DNA from: Aurelia coerulea
Lineage: Eukaryota > Cnidaria > Scyphozoa > Semaeostomeae > Ulmaridae
Length of the DNA stretch: 64,000 nucleotides
Assembly: GCA_039566865.1 (NCBI GenBank)
Contig: CM076958.1
Span: forward strand, 10,516,501 to 10,580,500
Reading direction: 5' to 3'
Shown here in pieces: positions 22,251 to 33,463 of the stretch (its first letter is position 1; every line of letters starts with the position of its first letter). The notes below the pieces were generated by a model. That model was not told where the DNA came from. It saw only the letters and a list, made by a program, of their open reading frames with translations, and searched no databases. A program made the position numbers and the translations under genes.

Positions 22251-25200
22251 CTTTTCTGTAGGCCAGGTCGAAAACGCGGAAAGCGCGGAAAACGCGGAAA
22301 ACGCGGAAAACGCGGAAAATGCGGAAAAACATGTGAAGATTTTGAATGGCCAGAAATAGCGTTTATTCAACTAAAATAAAGGTAAGAGACCTTCCTTGAT
22401 AAGCCAAATATTCCACCAAGAAGACAAAAAAGAAATTTCCGCGTTTTCCACGTTTTCGTTTTGGCTATGGGTGACTTTCGAAAACGCGGAAAACACGGAA
22501 ATCTTTTATGGTAAGTTTTATCAGTTGCTTCTCATAGATATTGACAATTAATACGTTAAACTTTCTCTCTCGTCATGAATTCTGTACCAAAATAGACTTC
22601 GTAGATCTGAATGAAACTTTTGGATCATGAGATTTAAAATTAATGGGCCTAAGTGGCCTTCGAGGGGCAGTTTGTTTGTAATTTCTTAACCGTATCCATT
22701 TATGGTGCTATAGGCGGATACAGCATGTTATGTCGCCAAAATGAAGCACGAAATAAACTGAAAGCTTCCTGTTTTGCAAAATAATTTTTTCCGCGTTTTC
22801 GTTTTGGCTTTAGGTGATTTTCGAAAACGCGGAAAACGTGGAAATCTTTTTATATCAACTTTATCAGTAGATTTTCGCAAATAAAGACGATTGATACGTT
22901 AAGCTTTCTCTCCTCATGAATTCTGTACCAAAATAGACTTCGTATATCTGAATGAAACTTTTGGATCATGAGATTTAAAATCAATGGGCCTAAGTGGCCT
23001 TCGAGGGGCAGTTTGTTTGTAATTTCTTAACCATATCCCTTTACGGTGCCATGGGCGGATACAGCATGTTATGTCGCCAAAATGAAGCACGAAATAAACT
23101 GAAAGCTTCCTGTTTTGCAAAATAATTTTTTCCGCGCTTTCCGCGTTTTCGTTTTGGCTTTAGGTGATTTTCGAAACGCGGAAAACGTGGAAATCTTTTT
23201 ATATCAACTTTTATCAGTAGATTTTCGCAAATAAAGACGATAAATAAATAAATAAATAAATACGATAAAAAAATACGTTAAGCTTTCTCTCCTCGTGAAT
23301 TCTGTACCAAAATAGACTTCGTAGCTCTGAATGAAACTTTTGGATCACGAGGTTTAAAATAAATGGGCCTAAGTGGCCTTCGAGGGGCAGTTTGTTTGTA
23401 ATTTCTTAACCGTATTCATTTATGGTGCTATAGGCGGATAAAGCAAGTTATGTCACCATAATGAAGCCCGAAATAAACTGAAAGCCTCCTGTTTTGCAAA
23501 TAAATTTTTCCGCGCTTTCCGCGTTTTCGTTTTTGCTATAGGTGATTTTCGAAAACGCGGAAAACGTGGAAATCTTTTTATATCAACTTTATCAGTAGCT
23601 TTTCGCAAATAAAGACAAGTGATACGTTAAGCTTTCTCTCCTCATGCATTCTGTACCAAAATAGACTTCGTAGCTCTGAATGAAACTTTCGGATCATCAG
23701 ACTTAAAATTAATGGGCCTAAGTGGCCTTCGAGGGGCAGTTTGTTTGTAATTTCTTAACCATATCCCTTTACGGTGCCATGGGCGGATACAGCATGTTAT
23801 GTCGCCAAAATGAAGCACGAAATAAACTGAAAGCTTCCTGTTTTGCAAAATAATTTTTTCCGCGCTTTCCGCGTTTTCGTTTTGGCTTTAGGTGATTTTC
23901 GAAACGCGGAAAACGTGGAAATCTTTTTATATCAACTTTTATCAGTAGATTTTCGCAAATAAAGACGATTGATACGTTAAGCTTTCTCTCCTCGTGAATT
24001 CTGTACCAAAATAGACTTCGTAGCTCTGAATGAAACTTTTGGATCACGAGGTTTAAAATAAATGGGCCTAAGTGGCCTTCGAGGGGCAGTTTGTTTGTAA
24101 TTTCTTAACCGTATCCACTTATGGTGCTATAGGCGGATAAAGCAAGTTATGTCGCCATAATGAAGCCCGAAATAAACTGAAAGCCTCCTGTTTTGCAAAA
24201 TGATTTTTTCCGCGCTTTCCGCGTTTTCGTTTTTGCTATAGGTGATTTTCGAAAACGCGGAAAACGTGGAAATCTTTTTATATCAACTTTTATCAGTAGA
24301 TTTTCGCGAATAAAGACGATTGATACGTTAAGCTTTCTCTCCTCGTGAATTCTGTACCAAAATAGACTTCATAGCTCTGAATGAAACTTTCGGATCATCA
24401 GATTTAAAATTAATGGGCCTAAGTGGCCTGTCAGGAATTCGAGGGGAGGAATTCGAATTCGAACCGTATCCCTTTACGGTGCTATGGGCGGATACAGCAT
24501 GTTATGTCGCCAAAATGAAGCATGAAATAAACTGAAAGCCTCCTGTTTTGCACAATATTTTTTACCGCGCTTTTGTTTTTGGTATAGGTGATTTTCGAAT
24601 GCGCGGAAATCGTGAAAATCTCTTTATATCAACTGTGGTCACATACCAACGAACGGATCTTGAATTTCTGTAGTTCTACACTGTGAAAAATGAGCTTTGG
24701 TAGTATTTTTGGTAGTAATCAGAACATTAAGTAGGCCTTTTGGATAGTTTGTCGTTCCCTAGACTTGCTCAAAGTCTATTCAGTGGACTGTCAGCAAAGC
24801 TAGCTATCGCCCCCGCAAGAGTAATTATATTCTTTTGATGCTGATGGTCCACTAAATAGACTTGGAGCAATTCTAGTTGTTCCTTGGTTATTCGTACGTA
24901 AAGTTACTTACATGTAAAGTTATGACCCCAGGTAAGAGACTTTTGGAGAAAAATCAATGGGTGATAAATAACGCAACAAAACATTAAAGTTAAAACATCG
25001 AAGTTAAAACTTGTATAATAACGACGCAGCTGTCAACTAAACTTAAAGTAAACACAAAAGAACCAGTGACTTGAGAACCATTAACTTCCAATGTAGTAAT
25101 ACATTTTCCGAAAAATAATCTTTTTCAGGTAGTTAGTGAAGGTGAAATGAAAGTCCATGTTAATGTCTAGGTTCGTCTGATGCTTTCTAATCCAATGTTT

Positions 25201-26256
25201 TGGAGTTATTTGAGACAGTATAAGGACAGATGAAGCCTGAGATGGAAAGTTTGGTTCTTTTATGCGGGTTTTTACTGAAACAAAATTAATATGACTCATA
25301 ACAGAACAACTAAATATTGTCCGAAGACACATCCTTTTGCAGAAAAACGAGGGAAACATAGCTAATTTTAGGACTGTTGTGAATAAGGGTATTAGTTTGG
25401 TCAAACAGAATTTCATCTTTATCTTAGCTAATGTGTGTTAGTTTCGCTAGTTTGAACTCGTTTCTGCCGTATTTGAACAAATGAAAACCACTTAAGAAAA
25501 TCAGCAAGATATCATTTCCTTCCCTGAGGCATGTTCATTCTCCTATCAACGAAATTCATGATCCAAAAGTTTCATTCAGATCTACGAAGTCTATTTTGGT
25601 ACAGAATTCATGAGGAGAGAAAGCTTAACGTATCAATCGTCTTTATTTGCGAAAATCTACTGATAAAGTTGATATAAAAAGATTTCCACGTTTTCCGCGT
25701 TTTCGAAAATCACCTAAAGCCAAAACGAAAACGCGGAAAAAATTATTTTGCAAAACAGGAAGCTTTCAGTTTATTTCGTGCTTCATTTTGGCGACATAAC
25801 ATGCTGTATCCGCCTATAGCACCATAAATGGATACGGTTAAGAAATTACAAACAAACTGCCCCTCGAAGGCCACTTAGGCCCATTAATTTTAAATCTCAT
25901 GATCCAAAAGTTTCATTCAGATCTACGAAGTCTATTTTGGTACAGAATTCATGACGAGAGAAAGTTTAACGTATTAATTGCCAATATCTATGAGAAGCAC
26001 CTGATAAAACTTACCATAAAAGATTTCCGTGTTTTCCGCGTTTTCGAAAATCACCCATAGCCAAAACGAAAACGTGGAAAACGCGGAAATTTCTTTTTTG
26101 TCTTCTTGGTGGAATATTTGGCTTATCAAGGAAGGTCTCTTACCTTTATTTTAGTTGAATAAACGCTATTTCTGGCCATTCAAAGCCTTCACATGTTTTT
26201 CCGCGTTTTCCGCGTTTTCCGCGCTTTCCGCGTTTTCGACCTGGCCCTTTTCTGTA
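22251..26256. mobile_element. 3,986-bp foldback transposon with 10-bp TSD
   Basis: The element proper is 22261-26246. It starts GGCCAGGTCGAAAACGCGGA and ends with the exact inverse. CTTTTCTGTA is duplicated at 22251-22260 and 26247-26256. The arms are about 690 bp and nearly identical (22261 to about 22965 against about 25558-26246), beginning with tandem GAAAACGCG 9-mers. The left arm runs on into a ~350-bp tandem array to 24640. A 900-bp spacer follows, holding an unrecognised minus-strand ORF at 25081-25416 (111 aa). No transposase is readable. The long arms and 9-10-bp TSD recall Mutator-like foldbacks. Confidence 0.85.
22440..24640 (+). repeat. Tandem array of ~350-bp units, six copies
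   Basis: The block CTGTACCAAAATAGACTTC recurs at about 22582, 22922, 23302, 23650, 24000 and 24351, spacings 340, 380, 348, 350 and 351. Each unit carries a CGCGGAAAACG/CGTTTTCCGCG inverted pair about 45 bp apart, so every unit can form a hairpin. The 380 spacing is due to a short AATA expansion near 23245. ORFs reading CIRPWHRKGIWLRNYKQTAP in two units are repeats of one another, not genes. Confidence 0.9.
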
Positions 26257-27310
26257 TCGGAAAAATTAGTCATGTGATATGCATATATAATCAATTTGTG
26301 CATATAAAACTATATGAAAGTATTACCATGGGCATGGTAACATTAACATCAACTATAAAATAATTCTGTTGGGTTTAAGCATGGTACACACCATGCATGC
26401 AATGCACTCTTCAAACAAAACAGAAGGCTTGGCGCATAACTAAAATATGTCATGAATAATTCATGTCTCATATGCAAATACTCAAACAGGAATTGCAATT
26501 TGCTAAACTTAAATATCTGCAATAATCTAAGCTTTCTGTTACAAAGTGATGATTGGCTACAAAATTATTTCCATATGCCATAATAGAGCGTAGCTCTGCT
26601 CTGCATAACCTACTTCTTGTAGAGCTTGCTGGCAACTGAACTGTTATGACACGAACAAGATTTTTCACAAAATTTTGATGTGCACACCGATTGTAAAACA
26701 TATCATTTTCCCCTGCTTTCATAACAAACGAATCACAGAGTCTGCACACGAGCACACCACTGCTTGTGGATCTGCACACCCAAGATCTTGTTTAGATCTG
26801 TCATACACTACATACTCTTGTCTGCAGACTGGGCCTACTACACTAGGCCTAGACTACGCCTATTTATAAAGGACCAAACCCTTATAATATAGGCCAGCCT
26901 ATAATACGAAAGTAGGCCAGTTACCATGTAAAGAATTTCTACTCTTTTGCTATTATATATGTAATTATGTAAAAAGACACCTCATTTTCGTTGTCTATCT
27001 GTAAGTGTAAGAACAAGATCTGCGGAAGGATAATTCACTTTCCCGCCATTTTCTAATTTGAGGTGGCTGGCAGTCCAATTCAATTCAATTTAAATGTAAA
27101 AAGTGTTGTTGTTCCTGCTGTTCCTGCTTGTAAACATAGAGTTGGACTTGCTTTACACAGACACAAGAAGAGTCAGCAAAATAAAAGGTGGCTGGTATTC
27201 TGGCTTCTTCATAACAAGTGTCATAACTATGCATCATTTTCATATCTATTCATTAAGATCCATTAGGCCAGGAGGAGGCCAGCAAAGACATCAGAGGTAT
27301 ATAAACAGTA
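26257..27310. other. Interior of the 6.5-kb element, no gene recognised
   Basis: AT-rich interior sequence. ORFs at 26468-26779 (minus) and 27063-27336 (plus) have no recognisable motif. Confidence 0.35.
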
Positions 27311-27825
27311 GCATAGGTTCCAAATCTTTATCTTAGCGTAAAAAGGTGGGTGTAAAATTCAATGATCTATTCCTTCTGATTGAATGGCTTGAAAGAAACT
27401 TTTGCTACTTATCTATAATTCTACCGTTGGACTTTTCAGAAATTTTGAATATTTTTGGAAATTACAGCGTATCTTACATTCCAACTCATTTGAGGATGTG
27501 ACGTCATCAAATTTCTAAATCATAAACGAGATAAGTGACAGAAAATGCCATATTGTAGGCATTCATAAATTATGGTTTTCTTCGAAATTATTTCATGTTA
27601 CGTCGAACAGTTAAGAAATTACGATGGTTTTAAGTTTTTTTGAAATTTTTTATTGAATTCTTGAAAAAGAAGAAAAACACTCTATTTCTGAGAATATTGA
27701 AGATTTCAGAAAATTCCAACGGTAGAACTATAGAGAATTAGCTAAAGTTTCTATGAAGTCATTCAGTTCAAAGAAATAGGTCACTCAGTTTTACACCAGC
27801 CTTTTTAAAGATTTGGAACCTATGC
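27311..27825. mobile_element. TA-flanked foldback element, about 170-bp arms
   Basis: Starts GCATAGGTTCCAAATCTTTA and ends with its inverse. The arms share GGTGTAAAA, GAAACTTT and TCTACCGTTGGA blocks. TA at 27309-27310 and 27826-27827. No ORF. Confidence 0.8.
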
Positions 27826-28597
27826 TATAAACAATAGTCACGGCAAGGAGGTCCGAAATTGTATTTTTAGGCCTAAAATAGAAATGATACCAAATGAATA
27901 GTTAGTTACAAAAGAAAATATATTTATGTTGCTTTTATGCTGTTTTATGACAGTGTGTGCAATAAAAACAATGTGGAGACGAAAGTCACGGGAAGAACCA
28001 AAGCAAAAACATTTATTTTAAACAATAATTACCATTTATGATAGCAACCACCATAATACTACCACCATTGAAATACAGTACACAATGTGATAAAGAAAAA
28101 GATGGTTTTTAGCAAGATCTTGCTGGGTATGCCAAATTGCAATTCCTGTGGTGTTGAGGTGCAAATGTTTAGTGCTTTCTTTTGAAATCCAGTTGTGCTA
28201 TGACAATCCATATTGTGTGTTATATGGTCCACAAATGCTACTTTGCATTTTGTTTGGCCACATGAAAAGTATCTCTTTGAATACTTTCTTTGGTGAAAAA
28301 ATTGATGAAAGCAAGGCAGCAAATTTGTCCACCCACATTTTAAGAAAGGTCTTATATGACACACAATCTGTATGGAAATTGATGATTAAAGTTATAAAAT
28401 TTGATCTTCACCATTCATTTCCCGTCAGGTGTTAATTTTGACCCTTTTCCTAGAATTTTTCTGATTTCTTGACAAACACCCCTTTTTTCAATTTTCACTG
28501 TCCTTGTTTTTGAACATGAAAGAAACCCTTTTCAGTGATTTTAAAGACACGGGTGCTTACACCTAACAAACTGAAGTGGCCCCCCCGGGACTGCGAT

Positions 28598-29221
28598 CCA
28601 CTGTAAGCTGTGATTTCCCGCGGCTTTTTGCCAACGTGGTGCTACCATTTTGGTTCCCATTGGTTGTTACGCATCACGTGACCTACACGCATTCTAGTCC
28701 TTCTATTTCTATGGAACAACTACAACACATTACCATGATGGCCTTATGCAAATAATATGAAAGTTGATATGATGAGATGTAGAGAAGAGAGGAGAGCAAT
28801 GTGACACAATCAACTGGCAGGTAAGATTAGATTTATTTAGAGTGACTACTAGCCGTTCTATTCTCCACCACCTGACAAAAAACAGGTTAATGCATGTTCT
28901 GTATGAAGTGCCTGGGGTGCTTTAGTGTTGTGTTTGTGCTAGCAAAAGCTCATAAAAAAGGGCAATAAGTTAGTAGCCTACCTTTTTTACACATGAACAT
29001 GATAAGATGTATAAAAACTGAGCGCTCTGTTTGGTGGTAGGAAGACTTGTATGATGTACTATTATGTATGGGTCGAAAAATAGGCAAAAATAGCTTTAGT
29101 ACCTGGCTTGTGGTACATGTACATACACAGCATAGGCATACCTATCACACAAACGTATCTTTACCCATGTGAATTTTTCTTGTACATCTTGCTTATATCT
29201 TGTTTGAATGAAAAAGAAGAT
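28598..29221. other. No gene recognised
   Basis: AT-rich DNA between the 6.5-kb element and the G-tract repeat. No motif found. Confidence 0.4.
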
Positions 29222-29615
29222 GTTCAAAACTGGGTGGATTGTAGAAACCACACCCAAAACTGGTGCATTATTGAATTATGTGAAAAGGATACCCAAAACT
29301 GGGGGGGGGGTCAGACCAACTGGGGTTCACACATACCCACCCTTGGCTTTAGGCACCTCCAGGGCCTCCACCCCCAGGCTCTAAACTTGCCTCCTAATAA
29401 TTCTGTAATATTTCTTCAGAATGATACCCAAAAGTCTGCATGTTTCTTCAAATGGTACCCATAATTCCGCACATGCTTCTGAAAATGATACCCATAATTC
29501 CGCACATACTTCTGAAAATGATACCCATAATTCCGCACTTTTCAGAAAAAGGTACCCCTAAATAATGGCACGTCCCCGTAACTCAAACCTATTAAGTTAC
29601 CCCCCCCCCCGAGCC
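29222..29615 (-). repeat. G-tract repeat family, copy 2 (cut by the Gypsy element)
   Basis: Plus-strand order: three ACCCAAAACTGG-type units, CACACATACCCACCC, GGCTTTAGGCACC, four ACCCATAATTCCGCA units, GGCACGTCCCC, and a run of C ending in GAGCC. This is copy 1 (19455-19960) inverted, except for the units. Confidence 0.75.
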
Positions 29616-29957
29616 TGTGATAGGAGCACTTCGCTTGGCTTTGAGGCTTTCAGGTTTTGGCACAGAGAGAACTACATATTTTGGTGATCACATTTTCATT
29701 ACCTTCTCTTAAAATCTGGTACTCTAACTCCCCCACAAATTAAGGTGTGGCAAAATATATACACGAAATGATTAAGATTGACAGAAATTAAATGCGCATG
29801 CTTGAAAGTAAAAAACACTACGTCCCCGTAAAAATACTGATTGATAATACTAATTAGTAACGATAAGCATCAAGGTTAGCACGTGATATTAGTAACTGAT
29901 CATATGATTATAGCGTGATTAGATAACAAGAATGATGAAATGTGCAGTCCTATTACA
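29616..29957 (-). repeat. 3' LTR of the Gypsy element
   Basis: 342 bp. In element orientation it begins TGTAATAGGACTGCAC and ends CTCCTATCACA. I saw no difference from 36139-36480. Confidence 0.93.
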
Positions 29958-29970
29958 TTCTCATCCTCCT
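29958..29970 (-). other. Polypurine tract
   Basis: AGGAGGATGAGAA in element orientation, directly before the 3' LTR, where plus-strand DNA priming is expected. Confidence 0.6.
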
Positions 29971-30052
29971 TATCAAAAAAAAATTTTTTACAGAAATTTT
30001 TTTTTTTTATACGTAAGCTACGATACAGTCCATGAAGCTATAAGATAATACT

Positions 30053-33000
30053 TCAACGTAACTTATCAAATACTTGGAGGTTTAACGACACCGTATAAGT
30101 TCCTCCGTGTAAACCACCATCTAGCTGGAGGTATGGGCACGAGTTTACCAAACCACGTTGTTTACCATGGCGTGCTAATATCTCTCTAGCTGAGGGGTAA
30201 CTTGCGTAAACATGCTTGCAAGCCTGCGATGAGATTGCAGACTTGGAAGGTAGAGACTCCAAATATTTTCCGAACTCGAATGCAACATTGGCTAAATCTG
30301 AGTTGGCATTGCGTGGAGCTTGTTCTACTTCTACTAAATCTGGTTCTACCAAGGCCTCTCCAAGTGAACGCAAATCATCTGGTTCCGGTTCTGGAACTAC
30401 TACAATTTTTTCTATGTTGACCTGGCGTGGATGAGGCTCACCTGTTTTGGCATGACGGATTGTCAGCAAATCTTTACGACCGTGGGGATGACCAGTGACG
30501 ATATAAGGGCCATCGAAAGAGCATAAGAAACGCGAAGCAAGTCCAGCTTGATTTGGCGCGTTATCTTTTCGCAGATAAACGGTTTTCCCTTCTGGTACAT
30601 CAATATCGCGAGAAACAGTGTCGTAAAGCTCGCGTTGGCGTCTGCGCAAATCTGCTTTTATAGCTCGAAAATGCGTATGTGCATCCTTTACGCGGGAAAC
30701 AAGATGTGCTGCATAATGATCCGCAGGCAGCGCGGTGGCTGGCATATTTAAAGAAATTGTTTCAGGCGAAGGCGCATCACGACCAAAAACCAAAAAGAAA
30801 GGTGTTATATCCGAAGTCCCTGAAATTGGCGAGGTATTGTGCGCATAAACAGCTGGTTGCAAATAATCTTGCCAAGTATGTTGCTTCTTTTCGCAGTAGA
30901 TAGCTATAGCGCTGTTCAAAAATCGATGCACGCGTTCAGTAGCGCCATTTAACCGAGGTCTGTACCCTGAGGTAAAAACTTGTTTGACCGACAAAAGTGC
31001 TGCCAAACGATGCATAAGTGCATTGAGGAATTCTCCACCTCTGTCACTTTGCATGACAGATGGAAATCCAAACGGCAAAAATACTTCGTGCAGCAAAACA
31101 CGGGCTGCTGTGGGGGCACTTTTATCTGGCACCGCAATGGCGCGAAGATAATTTGAAAAGGGGCAGACCACAGTTAAAATCCATTTGTTTCCAGAGGGCG
31201 TGGTGGGTAGTTCTCCTACATAATCTACACCTAGCGTATGAAACGGATATTGGTAAACGCGAATTTGCATAGGACCATGAGGCTGCTGCAAAGTTTTGAA
31301 GCGAATGCATTGCGGACAACGGCGAATCCAGTTGCGAACGTGTTTTGACATATTGCGCCAATAAAAATCACGAGACAGCGAATTGTATGTAGCGTCGCGT
31401 CCCCTATGCATGCCTAACGGGCTATCGTGATATGCTTGCAATAAATGGCGCTGCATTGCAGAGTCTGATGGCACAAAAATGCGCATATGTGTTGGATCTT
31501 GCATAAATTCGTCGGAATAATATAATATGCCATCTATGACGGAAGCACGTTTGTGCATGGCGAGAACCCATTTCCTTACGCGTTGGTCTACTTTTGATAG
31601 CGCGTCTAAAGTACAGTCCTGAGCGAGAAAATTTGTCAACGGGCCTAACCATGGATCCTTGCGTTGACCTTCAGCAAATTGTACCCTATTGCAATTTAAC
31701 GGGCGTAACAAATCTAAATCGCTTGTCCACTCAGAAGTAGAAGGCATTTGAGCTGTAGAAGCTACGACAGCAAGAATAGGCCTATTTGCAGCAGAAGTGC
31801 AAGAACTTCTTGGGTAAGATTTAGAAGATGAAGCATGCTGAGGAGATGTTACATTACAAGCAAGACTTAAACAGTAAAAAGCATCATTACAGACTGTTAA
31901 CAGCGAGTCAGGAATAGACAGTGGAATGTCTAAGCAAAGGCTTGTAAACAGAAAGTCTATTTCTGCAGGTGGCGGAATATTTGCTATGTGAGCCTGCACA
32001 GTGGACGTTTCTAAAGGAGCACGGCTTAAAGTGTCCGGAACCACGTTTTCTTTGCCTGGGCGGTGTTCAATTTGGAAATCAAATTCGGCTAAAGATAGGC
32101 ACCATCTAGCAAGTTTTGAATTTTGTGGTGCGATGGAGGCAAGAAACTTTAAATTGGCATGGTCAGTTATGACTTTGAATTTTCTCCCAATCAAGTAATG
32201 TCGAAATGTCTCTAGGGCCCATTTTACAGCAAAAAGTTCTTGATGGGCAGTAGGCCAGCGAGATTCGGTTGGGTTGAAAGACCGTGATGAAAAACGAACT
32301 GGCCTAAGACAACCATTTTGGCGTTGTGCAAGCATAGCACCACATCCTTTTTTACTAGCATCTGTGTGCACTTCAAAAGAGCTTTCCCAATTTGGATGAT
32401 AAAGCATGATGTTTGGGGAAAGCAAAGCTAATTTTAGATCTTGAAATTCAGCCTCGTGTTCGTTTGACCATGAAAAGGAGGCTCCTTTTTGGAGAAGTGT
32501 ACGCAATTTAACACTTCGTTCGGACATGTTAGGAATATATTCTCGAAAATATCCCACCATTCCGAGAAAACGTTTCACCCCATTGACTTTGGTAGGGCGT
32601 GGCAAATCAGAAACAGCTTCAGTCCCTTTTTGGGTAGGAAAACGACCTTGTGGTGTTATGCGATGACCAAGAACTTGTAAATCCTGTGAGAAAAAGGAAC
32701 ATTTGGTCGGTTTGAATTGGATACCAAATTTGACAGCTGTGTCGAGAAGCTGTTCGTAGTGCTCAAGGGCGGTTTCGAACGAGGAAGACCACGTGATGCA
32801 ATCATCGATATAGATGATAAGCCATTTGTACAAAAACTCTGAGAAAACAATGTTTAAAATGCGTTGAAATGTCTGCGGAGCGGTTTTTAGACCGAAAGGC
32901 ATCCTATCGAAGGCAAACAGGCCTAAATGTGTGGCAAAGGCTGTTTTGTGCTGGTCCCTGCCATTTAGCGGTACCTGCCAGTAGCCAGAGGCGAGATCTA

Positions 33001-33463
33001 ATTTTGCAAACATTTTACCTCCACAAAGTGCATCCAAAATATTTGAAACAGATGGGATGGGGTATCCATCTCCTTTTGTGACTGCATTGAGCCCACGGTA
33101 ATCCACTACAAATCTAGGTGGTTGCGGTTTACCTTTTTCTAGAGGCTTGCGAACTAAAATAACCGGAGCTCCCCAAGGAGAACTGCTTGGCCTAACAATA
33201 TGGAGCTTTAACATACGTTCTAACTCATTCGTAATGGCTACAAGCTCCGAAGGGCTTTTCCGATATGGCAACCGATAGACGGGCGCAGCTTCACCTGTAT
33301 CTATGGAATGATAAAAGCCTTTGACGGTTGAAAGCGGCGTATCTGGCAAATAAAAAGCGGAAGTGTACTTGCGCAGAATGTTTTTAAACTCTGCTAAGAT
33401 CTTTGGAGGCACATGTGCATAACTGGGCGTGTCTAGATCTAAAGCTGTGACCAACTCCTTGAA
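30053..33463 (-). CDS. pol: Gypsy Pol: reverse transcriptase, RNase H, integrase
   Basis: About 1,136 codons, in the same frame as the upstream gag-protease ORF and separated from it only by TAA at 33464-33466. Counting residues from the TTG at 33454: RT with RFVVDYRGLN (114-123), KLDLASGYWQ (151-160) and catalytic YIDD (215-218); RNase H with VHTDAS (362-367) and ITDHANLKFL (429-438); integrase zinc finger H676, H683, C713, C716; integrase catalytic D744, D804, E840 with the canonical 35-residue D-to-E gap. The tail has a GPYIVTGHPHG segment like the GPF/Y module; no chromodomain is seen. The protein would make cDNA and insert it in the nucleus. Expression probably requires readthrough or suppression of the TAA, since no AUG follows it closely. 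All catalytic residues are present. Confidence 0.92.
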   Translation of the reverse strand, partial: FKELVTALDLDTPSYAHVPPKILAEFKNILRKYTSAFYLPDTPLSTVKGFYHSIDTGEAAPVYRLPYRKSPSELVAITNELERMLKLHIVRPSSSPWGAPVILVRKPLEKGKPQPPRFVVDYRGLNAVTKGDGYPIPSVSNILDALCGGKMFAKLDLASGYWQVPLNGRDQHKTAFATHLGLFAFDRMPFGLKTAPQTFQRILNIVFSEFLYKWLIIYIDDCITWSSSFETALEHYEQLLDTAVKFGIQFKPTKCSFFSQDLQVLGHRITPQGRFPTQKGTEAVSDLPRPTKVNGVKRFLGMVGYFREYIPNMSERSVKLRTLLQKGASFSWSNEHEAEFQDLKLALLSPNIMLYHPNWESSFEVHTDASKKGCGAMLAQRQNGCLRPVRFSSRSFNPTESRWPTAHQELFAVKWALETFRHYLIGRKFKVITDHANLKFLASIAPQNSKLARWCLSLAEFDFQIEHRPGKENVVPDTLSRAPLETSTVQAHIANIPPPAEIDFLFTSLCLDIPLSIPDSLLTVCNDAFYCLSLACNVTSPQHASSSKSYPRSSCTSAANRPILAVVASTAQMPSTSEWTSDLDLLRPLNCNRVQFAEGQRKDPWLGPLTNFLAQDCTLDALSKVDQRVRKWVLAMHKRASVIDGILYYSDEFMQDPTHMRIFVPSDSAMQRHLLQAYHDSPLGMHRGRDATYNSLSRDFYWRNMSKHVRNWIRRCPQCIRFKTLQQPHGPMQIRVYQYPFHTLGVDYVGELPTTPSGNKWILTVVCPFSNYLRAIAVPDKSAPTAARVLLHEVFLPFGFPSVMQSDRGGEFLNALMHRLAALLSVKQVFTSGYRPRLNGATERVHRFLNSAIAIYCEKKQHTWQDYLQPAVYAHNTSPISGTSDITPFFLVFGRDAPSPETISLNMPATALPADHYAAHLVSRVKDAHTHFRAIKADLRRRQRELYDTVSRDIDVPEGKTVYLRKDNAPNQAGLASRFLCSFDGPYIVTGHPHGRKDLLTIRHAKTGEPHPRQVNIEKIVVVPEPEPDDLRSLGEALVEPDLVEVEQAPRNANSDLANVAFEFGKYLESLPSKSAISSQACKHVYASYPSAREILARHGKQRGLVNSCPYLQLDGGLHGGTYTVSLNLQVFDKLR

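Larger units (their letters stand above)
22093..28597. mobile_element. 6,489-bp TIR element with 8-bp TSD, host of nested elements
   Basis: The element proper is 22101-28589. The left end CCCGGCGGGGCCACTTCAGT and the reverse-complemented right end CCCGGGGGGGCCACTTCAGT open an inverted repeat of about 46 bp that runs through GGTGTAAGCACC. ACTGCGAT flanks both sides (22093-22100 and 28590-28597). Inside are the foldback element 22261-26246 and the TA element 27311-27825, so the original interior was about 2 kb. No transposase is recognised there; the ORF at 28059-28364 (minus) is unknown. The superfamily is unclear; an 8-bp TSD occurs in hAT, P and others. Confidence 0.8.

Noticed and set aside
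22914..23848. Two near-identical ORFs of 68 aa, candidate duplicated gene
   Set aside because: They fall at the same place in successive ~350-bp satellite units and are broken in other units.
25081..25416. 111-aa minus-strand ORF in the foldback spacer as a transposase
   Set aside because: No DDE or other motif is visible and the length is within chance for AT-rich DNA of this kind.
28059..28435. Overlapping ORFs on both strands as a transposase remnant
   Set aside because: No recognisable motif on either strand; kept only as unknown interior of the 6.5-kb element.
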